DNA from: Treponema sp.
GTDB lineage: Bacteria > Spirochaetota > Spirochaetia > Treponematales > Treponemataceae
Reading direction: 5' to 3'
Length of the DNA stretch: 6,545 nucleotides
Assembly (NCBI GenBank): GCA_017453705.1
Contig: JAFTEK010000050.1
Location: 1-6,545, forward strand
This document shows positions 1 through 6,545 of this stretch, in pieces. The notes beneath the pieces are model-generated. The model made no database searches, was not told the origin of the DNA, and worked only from the letters and a program-made list of their open reading frames with translations. The position numbers and the translations under genes are program-made. Every line of letters starts with the position of its first letter. Positions within the stretch are counted from its first letter, which is position 1.

Positions 1-425
1 AATTTTTGCAAATGCACTAAAAATAGCACTTTCTACGTACGTTGGGGAAGGGGTATAAGTCCTATAAAAAAGAAAATGAGGCTGATTTATTGCTACTATT
101 TTCATGTGTTTCCCCCGGCAAACTCCGGTTTTCCACGCCCAAGTCCGCTTCCCCGATAACCCGACAAATCCGCGTTTGTATGGCTATGGACTCCTGCCCC
201 AGCCCAAAAGAGCCGGACAGTGCATAGTGCCCAGAAAGCCCTCGTGCGCCAGTTCCTATCGGAGAAAGAAGAAGCCGCCGGCAGGACGCTCAAGCCCTTG
301 AAAAGACGCCAAAGCGCACAGGGAAAGGCAGATTTTAAGCTTGTCTGAAGAAATGCCCGCCCGGTAACCTGCAAAGGTAAATTCCCCAGTTTTCTGCCAG
401 AAATTGCCCGCCCTGAATTTTCCAA
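1..425. other. Upstream region with no supportable gene; AT-rich then GC-rich, possible gene remnant or dispersed repeat
   Basis: Bases 1-104 are AT-rich and contain an 8-base palindrome ACGTACGT (35-42) and loose TATAA-like strings (54-59, 63-68) with no well-spaced -35 box. From about 105 to 420 the sequence becomes GC-rich and coding-like. On the plus strand one frame is open from 160 to the TGA at 346-348 and reads like a basic, Lys/Arg/Gln-rich protein tail, but it has no ATG and no ribosome-binding site. On the minus strand a frame is open across 425-102, but its only possible start is a TTG without a Shine-Dalgarno sequence. Neither resembles a family I recognise. I see no tRNA, riboswitch, CRISPR array or U-tract terminator. 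The abrupt composition change and the two-strand openness suggest a decayed gene end or an intergenic repeat; this is inference. Confidence 0.45.
350..413. repeat. Short imperfect direct repeat, GAAATGCCCGCCC / GAAATTGCCCGCCC
   Basis: Copies lie at 350-362 and 400-413, differing by one inserted T, about 50 bases apart. Between and overlapping them are GGTAACC (363-369) and the perfect inverted repeat TTTCTG-C-CAGAAA (391-403). The second copy ends just before the predicted promoter. The repeats could be a regulator-binding site or part of a larger intergenic element; function is unknown. Confidence 0.35.
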
Positions 426-454
426 TTGATTATAAAGGAATTATGCTTTACAAT
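426..454 (+). promoter_or_regulatory. Predicted sigma70-type promoter of the four-gene operon
   Basis: TTGATT at 426-431 matches a -35 box (TTGACA) at four of six bases. TACAAT at 449-454 matches a -10 box (TATAAT) at five of six. The spacer is the ideal 17 bases. The expected transcription start, about 7 bases after the -10 box, falls at or within a base or two of the ATG at 461, so the mRNA could be leaderless or nearly so. It is the only well-spaced promoter I found before the operon. If translation instead starts at 443, this promoter would be too far downstream. Confidence 0.45.
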
Positions 455-460
455 GGGGAT

Positions 461-3088
461 ATGAAATGTAAATCTAAGAAAGCATATATATTACTGGCTT
501 TTGTCATGCTGTCAGCCCTCCCCCTGTCCGCCAGGTCGGCTGTAAACATGGCTGCGAACAACGCCAACACAGAGGATTTTTTCCTTGAAAAACAGAAACA
601 CGATGCCGCCTTGTCAGCCGAGATAGAGTTCTACCCGCTGGACAACTGGTACTTCGGCCAGTTTCTGTCCAGGCACAGCGACCTTATGCTGATGAACACC
701 TACGCGCCCGGCATGAGGGATATTTACGGAACGGCGGAAAGCTCCTACCTCTGGTACATGGATATTTCCGAAGGCCTTTACGATGAGTACGCAGCATTTA
801 TCCCCTATGCCAACTACGTAATCGCAAAATGCCTGAGCACAGGCTGCGGAGTAATGAAGAACTTTGCCCTGTCCCGGGAATATGCTGAGAAAGCATACAA
901 GGCAGGCTTTGCCGGAGGCAACCTGCTTATCGCAGAGGAAATAGAGAACTGCTGGGCAGACAAGGAAACAGCCAAGCTGTCCAGCAAAAAGCTGTACGAG
1001 GCCGCGGCAAAGGAAGAATTCCCGGAGTCTTTCATCATCCTTGCCAGAACGACCAGCGGAGCAGAACGCAAGAAACACCTTGACAAGGCAATGGCCTTCA
1101 ACGTCTCCGAAGCCTATTACATGGCAGCCCAGGACATACTCGCGCTGGGACGCGGAAACGTAACTGATGACACGGCCGCCGAGCTGCTGGAGACAGCCTC
1201 CGTGCTGCTGGAACAAGCGGAAGCCCTGTACCATGCAAAGAGCGCGATGCTGCCTGGTGATTTCTACGCGGGGACGGTTCCTGCCCAGACAGAATACTCG
1301 ACTCCGCTTTGCCTAAAGCAGTCCAACCCTTTCCACAACCAGGACAAAGCACTGGAATACTACATGAATGCCGCGATGTACGGAGAGCCGCGTGGTTTCG
1401 CAGCCCTTGCCGCAATATACCGCGAGGGCTATTTTGGCACAACCGACAAAAACATGGCATCTTTCTATTATTATAAGTACCGTGACACCCTCTACGAAGA
1501 AAAAGAAGCTCTGTTTGAAAAAATGGAGAAGATGAGGGTCTGGTACGAGGATTCTGAAAATGACGCGGACGAGAGCGTATGCCTGGAGCTGGGGCAGTTC
1601 TACTACGGGCGTGAAACTCCTGAAAGCGGAAAAGATGGCATAGCCTGGCTGACGGAAGGGGCAAAAAAGGGCAGCTCATACTGCCAGTTCATTCTTGCAA
1701 CCCTCAATGAGGGCAAGCCTTCCAGCATGAACTTCTACAGGCAGGCTTTGAATACAGCCAACAAATTCCCCCTCAACGAAGGAAAGACCGCGAAAGCCGT
1801 CTCGGAACTTGATGACATATTCGCCCAAGTCCTACAGGGCGGAAGGTTCAAGAACGATGTGGACTACTGGCTCCGCTCAAGGGATGACAAAGACTTCAGC
1901 GAAAAAAAAGAAGTCGTCAAGAACACCGAGCTTTTAAAAGCCGCCACCAAGAACGAGGCCATGAAGTGGTTCAAGTCCAGGGCAGAATCCGGTGGTAAAT
2001 TCGAAAAAACATGGTACGCATGGCTTTTGCTGGAGGACAATGAAGCGGCAAGCAAGTACGATATGAAATCTGCTGCCGTCAGGCCTGAAAGGGATGTTGT
2101 TGGAGCTTGGAAGATAATACAGGAGGTGTTGAGCTCAGATCCAGAATACGCCCCCGCCCTTGTGTGTCAGGGGCGCTGCCAGCAATACGGCTACGGAACC
2201 AGGAAAAAACCGAAGGATGCAAGGGAGAGCTTTGAAGCAGCCGCAAACTTGAACTACGGCGAGGCATGGGGCTGGCTGGCCGTTACCGCCAGGGATGAGG
2301 CTGAGCAGAAGGAATTTGTCATGAGCGGATGCATGGCGGAAGACGAGTACAGCTACTATCTATCTTTCTCACTCCTGATATGGCTTTCCGGTCAGACCGA
2401 CATAAAAGAATCACTGATTGCCGCTGTCAAATACGGATATATAGAATCCTACCTAGCCTTGGTTAAACAACGTATATCCGATATCTCAGTGACATTCGAC
2501 GGTGACTACAGCAGTCTGGACGAGGCCTACAGGCTGGCGATATTCGCAGAAGACGCAGGCTTAAACGCAGCAAAAGACCAGAGGCTGTACATCGAGAAAT
2601 ATTACGGTGACAAGCTGTCCCTCTCTTCCACAACCGTGAATGAAACCATAAACAGGGCAAAGAGGGATGTTTCTATCAACGCAGAGGACGCAGACACGCT
2701 ATACACACTCGCGGAAGCCTATGACGAAGCAGGAACCCTTGTGAACGGCTCCGCCGAGCTAGCCGCCAAATACTACCTGATGGCCGCCAAGCTGGATAAA
2801 GTAGAGGCCATGGAAAAAATTGGCAATTGTTACTATTACGGAAAGGGCGTCGCCAAGAACTACGCGAGCGCATTCCTTTGGTACAATGCGGCGGAGCTTA
2901 ACGGAAACGAAAACCTCTATGCTACAATAGGCACAATGCTCATAGAGGGAGAAGGCTGTGAGAGAGACGTAGAAAAAGGACTGGGCTACTACAGAACAGA
3001 AAGCAAGTTGCATCCGTCAGCCCAAGTCGTAAAGATACTCAACTGCTTTGACGGACTGCCAGAGTCTTACAACAGAAACAAGGAATAG
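461..3088 (+). CDS. Exported SEL1-repeat (TPR-like) protein
   Basis: This 875-residue protein is predicted to be exported. Residues 1-24 form a signal peptide: basic MKCKSKK, a hydrophobic core (about 8-21), then LSA, a plausible signal peptidase I site; no lipobox cysteine is present. The mature part consists largely of SEL1-like helical repeats (pattern A..LG..Y..G.GV..D...A..WY..AA..G). They are clearest at residues about 783-817 and 818-852, with weaker ones near 116-151, 294-345, 373-408 and 563-600. It is rich in Ala, Tyr, Glu and Lys. SEL1 proteins generally act as scaffolds or regulators through protein contacts; no catalytic domain is visible. Start choice: 461 gives a compact signal peptide. 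An ATG at 443 has AAGGA only 3 bases upstream, and the frame is open back to 404, so the start is uncertain by 6-19 codons. It is the first gene of the operon, and the mutase follows after 2 bases. The partner or target is unknown. Confidence 0.85.
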   Translation: MKCKSKKAYILLAFVMLSALPLSARSAVNMAANNANTEDFFLEKQKHDAALSAEIEFYPLDNWYFGQFLSRHSDLMLMNTYAPGMRDIYGTAESSYLWYMDISEGLYDEYAAFIPYANYVIAKCLSTGCGVMKNFALSREYAEKAYKAGFAGGNLLIAEEIENCWADKETAKLSSKKLYEAAAKEEFPESFIILARTTSGAERKKHLDKAMAFNVSEAYYMAAQDILALGRGNVTDDTAAELLETASVLLEQAEALYHAKSAMLPGDFYAGTVPAQTEYSTPLCLKQSNPFHNQDKALEYYMNAAMYGEPRGFAALAAIYREGYFGTTDKNMASFYYYKYRDTLYEEKEALFEKMEKMRVWYEDSENDADESVCLELGQFYYGRETPESGKDGIAWLTEGAKKGSSYCQFILATLNEGKPSSMNFYRQALNTANKFPLNEGKTAKAVSELDDIFAQVLQGGRFKNDVDYWLRSRDDKDFSEKKEVVKNTELLKAATKNEAMKWFKSRAESGGKFEKTWYAWLLLEDNEAASKYDMKSAAVRPERDVVGAWKIIQEVLSSDPEYAPALVCQGRCQQYGYGTRKKPKDARESFEAAANLNYGEAWGWLAVTARDEAEQKEFVMSGCMAEDEYSYYLSFSLLIWLSGQTDIKESLIAAVKYGYIESYLALVKQRISDISVTFDGDYSSLDEAYRLAIFAEDAGLNAAKDQRLYIEKYYGDKLSLSSTTVNETINRAKRDVSINAEDADTLYTLAEAYDEAGTLVNGSAELAAKYYLMAAKLDKVEAMEKIGNCYYYGKGVAKNYASAFLWYNAAELNGNENLYATIGTMLIEGEGCERDVEKGLGYYRTESKLHPSAQVVKILNCFDGLPESYNRNKE
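2807..3016 (+). repeat. Two tandem 35-residue SEL1 repeats at the C-terminus of the first protein
   Basis: Two adjacent units of 35 codons each (2807-2911 and 2912-3016) carry the SEL1 signature. The first has IGNCYYYGKGV, then a central Ala-rich helix with FLWYNAAELNG. The second has IGTMLIEGEGC, then GLGYYRTESKLHP. The similarity is at protein level; the DNA copies have diverged. They support the family assignment of the gene that contains them. Confidence 0.75.
3080..3085 (+). promoter_or_regulatory. Ribosome-binding site of the phosphohexomutase gene
   Basis: AAGGAA at 3080-3085, inside the last codons of the SEL1 gene, contains AGGA ending 6 bases before the ATG at 3091. This supports that ATG as the start, 2 bases after the preceding TAG, and suggests coupled translation. 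Confidence 0.7.
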
Positions 3089-3090
3089 AT

Positions 3091-4959
3091 ATGCACCACA
3101 ACATGATCCTGTCAGCCTCCGGCTGGCGGAAGGTATTCACTGCAAGCGGGGATGAAGAGGACTCAAGCCCCTCCATCGGGAAGGCGAACACGCTCATTTC
3201 TATACTTATAGGGGAAACCTTCGCTGAATTCCTGCTGGAAAAAGGCCTTGACAGCACGCCTGTCGTAATCGTAGGGCGTGACACAAGGCCGACCGGGGAT
3301 GAGATAGCCAAGTCCTTGATGAAATCCCTGCTCTACTCCGGCATCAAAGTCCGCTACGCAGGCATTGTGGCGGCCCCGGAAATAATGGCATACGCAAAGA
3401 GCGCACACGCATTCATATACATATCCGCCAGCCACAACCCCATAGGACATAACGGAATTAAATTCGGAATGTCGGACGGAGGTGTTCTACCCGCAGAGGA
3501 AAGCAGGCACCTCATAGAGATGTTCGAGAAAAACTGTTCCATACTGGAGAACGAAGCCCATGCCTGGGAAATCCTATCTCGTGTACACGACGAGTCCCTG
3601 GAGCAAGTTTACACGACTTCCCCCCAATACAAAGAGGAAGCCCTTAAAGAATACAGCTCCTTTGTAAGGCAGATAATATCGGGAACCGCTGACACGGACG
3701 AGCAGGAAAAAATCTTTGGCATTATAAGGGAGTCCATAAAAAGTCGCCCCATGACTGTAGTGGCCGACATGAACGGATCGGCCCGCAGCTGCTCAATAGA
3801 CCGGGGCTTGGTCGAATCATTCGGCATCAAGCTCGAAACCTTTAACGACAAGCCGGGAGAAATCGTCCACGCGATAATCCCTGAGCCAGAGAACTTAGTT
3901 CACTGCGCCGAAAAAATAAACCAGATGCAGGAATCAGGGGACACAAGCGTCCTTCTGGGATATATGCCGGACTGCGACGGGGACAGGGGCAACATAGTGT
4001 TTTGGGACGAGAAAGGCGGAGAGGACAAGGACGAGAAAACAGCCCGCCCCCTTCCAGCCCAGGAAGTATTTGCCCTATGCGTCATGGCCGAGAGTACATA
4101 CGGAATATGGAAGGAAGAGAACTTTAAGGCAAGGGGCCTGTTTCGCAAAATAATGTCAGGATGCGGCCCCAGGGCGGTCGCTGTCAACTGCCCTACTTCC
4201 ATGCGGATTGATGAGATATGCTCCAAGCTTGGCATAAAATTGTTCCGTGCCGAAGTCGGAGAGGCAAATGTGGTGCACCTTGCCCAGGGCAAGCGTGATG
4301 AAGGTTACAGCGTCAGGATACTCGGCGAAGGAAGCAACGGGGGGAACATAACCCACCCATCAAGGGTACGCGATCCCCTGGCCACCCTCTTTGCCATAGT
4401 CAAACTCCTGACCATACGGGACAAGAAGGACAATGAAGGAAGGCTGAAAAAAGGGCTTTTCCATATATGGTGCGAGAAGTCAGGGCAGGAATACAGGTAT
4501 AACGATGACTTTAGCCTGTCTGATGTGCTTGAGACTTTGCCACAGTACACTACAACCGGGGTCAGTGAAAGCCGGGCCATACTTCAGGTAAAAACAGAGG
4601 ACAAGGGGCTTTTAAAAGAGAGATTCAAGAAGGTGTTCGAGGATGAATGGGTTTCCAAGAGGGATGAACTTGAGTCCATATACGGCTTTGACTCCTACGA
4701 GGCGGACACAACAAACGGAACGGAAGAGCATAAGAATACCTCTGACTGGAACAACGGAAAAGGCGGGCTAAAAATCCGTTTTCTGGACAAAGACGGAATC
4801 ACAAAGGCTTTCATCTGGATGAGGCCTAGCGGAACCGAGCCGGTGTTCAGGATTATGTGCGATGTAAAAGGAAACGATCCGTCTGCTGAGAGGTCTCTGC
4901 TTCGCTGGGAAACCAGCATGATACGCAAAGCAGACAGCATGGACGGAGGCGCAGCATAA
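3091..4959 (+). CDS. Alpha-D-phosphohexomutase (phosphoglucomutase/phosphomannomutase family)
   Basis: This cytoplasmic enzyme is predicted to interconvert hexose 6-phosphate and hexose 1-phosphate through a phosphoserine and a bisphosphate intermediate. That reaction feeds nucleotide-sugar and glycan synthesis or glycogen/glucose metabolism. All four superfamily loops are present. The phosphoserine loop is ISASHNP, with catalytic Ser114. The Mg-binding loop is DCDGDR (Asp294, Asp296, Asp298, Arg299). The sugar-binding loop is GEGSNGG (Glu413, Ser415). The phosphate-binding loop is RPSGTEP (Arg578, Ser580, Thr582). GRDTR near residue 63 is the usual N-terminal conserved segment. At 622 residues it is longer than the roughly 450-580 usual for the family. 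The extra length lies mainly between the Ser and Mg loops (about 145-220) and between the sugar and phosphate loops (about 440-560). Glucose versus mannose specificity cannot be decided from the sequence. The gene starts 2 bases after the SEL1 gene and abuts the next one. Confidence 0.9.
   Translation: MHHNMILSASGWRKVFTASGDEEDSSPSIGKANTLISILIGETFAEFLLEKGLDSTPVVIVGRDTRPTGDEIAKSLMKSLLYSGIKVRYAGIVAAPEIMAYAKSAHAFIYISASHNPIGHNGIKFGMSDGGVLPAEESRHLIEMFEKNCSILENEAHAWEILSRVHDESLEQVYTTSPQYKEEALKEYSSFVRQIISGTADTDEQEKIFGIIRESIKSRPMTVVADMNGSARSCSIDRGLVESFGIKLETFNDKPGEIVHAIIPEPENLVHCAEKINQMQESGDTSVLLGYMPDCDGDRGNIVFWDEKGGEDKDEKTARPLPAQEVFALCVMAESTYGIWKEENFKARGLFRKIMSGCGPRAVAVNCPTSMRIDEICSKLGIKLFRAEVGEANVVHLAQGKRDEGYSVRILGEGSNGGNITHPSRVRDPLATLFAIVKLLTIRDKKDNEGRLKKGLFHIWCEKSGQEYRYNDDFSLSDVLETLPQYTTTGVSESRAILQVKTEDKGLLKERFKKVFEDEWVSKRDELESIYGFDSYEADTTNGTEEHKNTSDWNNGKGGLKIRFLDKDGITKAFIWMRPSGTEPVFRIMCDVKGNDPSAERSLLRWETSMIRKADSMDGGAA
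4945..4949 (+). promoter_or_regulatory. Ribosome-binding site of the isochorismatase-like gene
   Basis: GGAGG lies inside the end of the mutase gene, 10 bases before the ATG at 4960. The stop TAA (4957-4959) is immediately followed by that ATG, so terminating ribosomes could restart directly. Confidence 0.65.
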
Positions 4960-5523
4960 ATGAAGGACGGAGACCTGATACTGGTCACTGACATGCAGAA
5001 TGTCTACACAAAAGGACAGCCTTGGGCCTGTCTGGACACAGAGGGAGCAAGCAGGAGAATCCTTGGCCTGTGCAATAAAGTAGAGGAGAGCGACAAGGCC
5101 GTGGACATTGCCATCACTAAGTTCATGCCTCCGCGAGACCCATACGGAACATGGAAGGACTACAACATCCTGTACAAGGACATTAACTCCAACGACTGGA
5201 TGAACAGGCTGCTTCCGGAGCTGGAGACACTGGCAATGAGGCATCAGGTCTACAACAAGTCAGTCTACTCGTCAATGAGCATACCCATGCTCAGGGATGC
5301 CGCACGCTGGGCAGGAAGGGTCGTGCTGACGGGAGTGGTCGCAGAATGTTGCGTCCTTTTCACGGCTATAGACCTTATAGACATGGGATGCAAGCTGGTA
5401 TATCTGACAGACGCATGCTCAGGCTTCACGAAAGAAAAAGAGGCCGCAACGGAACTTGTGCTAAAGGGGCTGTCCCCCCTGCACTGCCTGCTTATGAGCA
5501 CGGCTGAATACGAGGCCGAATGA
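4960..5523 (+). CDS. Isochorismatase-family cysteine hydrolase, substrate unknown
   Basis: This is a 187-residue cytoplasmic alpha/beta hydrolase of the isochorismatase-like superfamily, of normal length. The proposed catalytic triad is complete. Asp11 lies in the first strand (LILVTDMQN). Lys100 is in YNKSVYSS, the counterpart of the family's K..YSAF motif. The nucleophile Cys131 is in GVVAECCVLFTA, followed by the usual helix and the strand LVYLTDACSGF. The family includes isochorismatases, nicotinamidases, N-carbamoylsarcosine and biuret amidohydrolases and many uncharacterised enzymes. The stretch where nicotinamidases carry metal-binding Asp-x-His-x-His reads KFMPPRDPYGTW, without histidines, so a zinc-dependent nicotinamidase is unlikely. 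No signal peptide is seen. The gene abuts the mutase gene and overlaps the CotH gene by 4 bases. The context suggests a supporting role in the same pathway, but the substrate cannot be inferred. Confidence 0.85.
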   Translation: MKDGDLILVTDMQNVYTKGQPWACLDTEGASRRILGLCNKVEESDKAVDIAITKFMPPRDPYGTWKDYNILYKDINSNDWMNRLLPELETLAMRHQVYNKSVYSSMSIPMLRDAARWAGRVVLTGVVAECCVLFTAIDLIDMGCKLVYLTDACSGFTKEKEAATELVLKGLSPLHCLLMSTAEYEAE

Positions 5524-6545
5524 GAATCCGCCGCCACAGCCCCATAGGACTCCTCACGCTCCTGCTCGCATTGGCAAGCTCCGCTTTCTTTGCTTTCGCC
5601 GCCTTTTATTCCGGCATAAGAGAGCAGGACTACAAGAACCTTGGCCTTCCAATACTCAATGTGAACACTTATGGCAAACAGATAAAATCAAAAAAAGACT
5701 ATCTGGACGCAGTTTACTCATTGGACTACGGCGACAGCCATTGGTCGGGAGCTTGCAAAATAAGGGGGCGCGGGAATTCCACATGGAATACAATAGACAC
5801 TAACAAAAAACCTTACCTGCTCAAGCTTGACAACGAGGAAGCCCTGCTAGGACTGGGCAAGGCCAGGCGCTGGGTGCTCAAGTCCAGCGCAACAGACAAA
5901 AGCTTTTTGCGTGATGAATACGCTTTCTTCCTTGCCCACAAAGTGTGGAACAGATTTGCCTGGACTCCTAGCCAAAAGTTTGTCACCCTCATTCTAAACG
6001 GCAAATACGCAGGACTTTACGGACTCCAGGAGAAAATCGAGATTGCCCCGGAAAGGGTTGACATATCCCCCGCAGACGGCAGCATCCTGTTCAAGATTGA
6101 CGAGCACATAAACGAAAGGCTCAGCTTTACAAGCGAGCACGGAGTCCTGTTCAACATAGTAGATACGGACGGGGTGGAATACAGCTGGGATGAGTTCTTT
6201 GCAATAAAGGACTTTGTTAACGAGAGGGAAAAATACCTTTTTGGGGAGACTAAGGGTGACTGGACCAGATATTTTAACCTGGACTCACTTGTGGACTGGT
6301 ATCTTGTGAACGAGTTCACAAAAAACCATGACTCACGCTTCCAGGCCTCATGCTTTATCTACTACGATGCCCCCAGAGACTGCTTCTTTATGGGGCCGGT
6401 CTGGGATTTTGACCTGTCATGCGGCAACACTGACGCAGCGGGCTGCAGCAAGGCGGACGGATATATAACTTCCCAGGCCTCCTGGTATGAGAGGCTGCTC
6501 CAAGATGAAGTCTTTATGGCAGCGCTCAAGAGCCGCTGGCAGGAC
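5520..6545 (+). CDS. CotH-family protein kinase, membrane-anchored, 3'-truncated by the window
   Basis: The first 342 codons are present and stay in frame to the last base. The basic start MRIRRH is followed by one hydrophobic segment (about 8-30), a signal anchor or uncleaved signal, placing the catalytic part outside the cytoplasmic membrane. CotH landmarks follow in the usual order: IRGRGNSTW (81-89), KKPYLLKL (96-103), WVLKSSATDKSFLRDE (118-133), LNGKYAGLYGLQEKIE (159-174), DSLVDWYLVNEF (about 255-266) with KNHDS (268-272), and GPVWDFDL (292-299). The WDFD aspartates (296, 298) probably correspond to the metal-binding, DFG-like site. Characterised CotH proteins are atypical kinases that phosphorylate secreted or spore-coat proteins using ATP; the substrate here is unknown. 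The start is set by the ATGA overlap (5520-5523) with the preceding gene, and GAGG at 5512-5515 is a plausible ribosome-binding site. No frameshift is seen. The C-terminus lies beyond the window. Confidence 0.88.
   Translation, partial: MRIRRHSPIGLLTLLLALASSAFFAFAAFYSGIREQDYKNLGLPILNVNTYGKQIKSKKDYLDAVYSLDYGDSHWSGACKIRGRGNSTWNTIDTNKKPYLLKLDNEEALLGLGKARRWVLKSSATDKSFLRDEYAFFLAHKVWNRFAWTPSQKFVTLILNGKYAGLYGLQEKIEIAPERVDISPADGSILFKIDEHINERLSFTSEHGVLFNIVDTDGVEYSWDEFFAIKDFVNEREKYLFGETKGDWTRYFNLDSLVDWYLVNEFTKNHDSRFQASCFIYYDAPRDCFFMGPVWDFDLSCGNTDAAGCSKADGYITSQASWYERLLQDEVFMAALKSRWQD

Noticed and set aside
42..301. Two short overlapping plus-strand frames (42-227 and 104-301)
   Set aside because: They overlap each other in different frames, have no recognisable domain, and have atypical Pro/Ser/Cys-rich composition. 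The first has a purine-rich stretch upstream but spans the composition boundary without supporting similarity.
391..403. TTTCTG-C-CAGAAA as a terminator hairpin
   Set aside because: The stem is short with a one-base centre and no following T tract, so it cannot act as an intrinsic terminator.
102..425. Minus-strand open frame of 107 codons
   Set aside because: Its only start is TTG with no ribosome-binding site, and the product matches no family I recognise. The opposite strand is equally open, so openness here reflects base composition.
614..1679. Long minus-strand frames opposite the SEL1 gene
   Set aside because: They are shadows of a GC-rich coding sequence. Their products are Cys/Arg/Ser/Leu-rich without domains, while the plus frame has a signal peptide and SEL1 repeats.
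4768..5244. Minus-strand frame of 158 codons spanning the mutase/hydrolase junction
   Set aside because: It lies antisense to the phosphate-binding loop of the mutase and the N-terminal half of the hydrolase, both strongly supported on the plus strand.
4960..5523. Nicotinamidase (pncA) assignment
   Set aside because: The metal-binding Asp-x-His-x-His motif is absent from the expected region (residues about 54-65), so only the superfamily call is supported.

Overview
The window carries one tightly packed plus-strand operon of four genes, the last cut by the window edge, after about 440 bases with no convincing gene. The coding DNA is moderately GC-rich and uses ATA (Ile) and AGG/AGA (Arg) often. 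That codon use, together with secreted SEL1-repeat and CotH-kinase proteins, would fit a host-associated spirochaete such as a Treponema. This is a weak inference, because no rRNA or taxonomic marker gene is present.

Layout: (1) Bases 1-425 hold no supportable gene. Bases 1-104 are AT-rich; about 105-420 change to GC-rich sequence with open but start-poor frames on both strands, which looks like a decayed gene end or a dispersed repeat. (2) A sigma70-like promoter (TTGATT, 17-base spacer, TACAAT) lies at 426-454, directly before the first gene. (3) 461-3088 encodes a large exported protein with SEL1/TPR-like helical repeats. (4) 3091-4959 encodes an alpha-D-phosphohexomutase (phosphoglucomutase/phosphomannomutase superfamily) with all four signature loops intact but enlarged. 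(5) 4960-5523 encodes an isochorismatase-fold cysteine hydrolase with an intact Asp-Lys-Cys triad and no nicotinamidase-type metal histidines. (6) 5520-6545 and beyond encodes a membrane-anchored CotH-family protein kinase, partial at its 3' end. It has no closed reading frame in the window and was found by reading on from the ATGA overlap.

The junctions are 2 bases, 0 bases and a 4-base overlap, so the genes are almost certainly co-transcribed and probably translationally coupled. Two products are predicted to face outside the cytoplasm (SEL1 protein and CotH kinase) and two are cytoplasmic metabolic enzymes. A reasonable but unproven model is an envelope modification system: the mutase supplies a sugar phosphate, the CotH kinase phosphorylates an extracytoplasmic target, and the SEL1 protein is scaffold, regulator or substrate. 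The hydrolase's role is unknown. I know of no described system with this combination, but I cannot search for one here.
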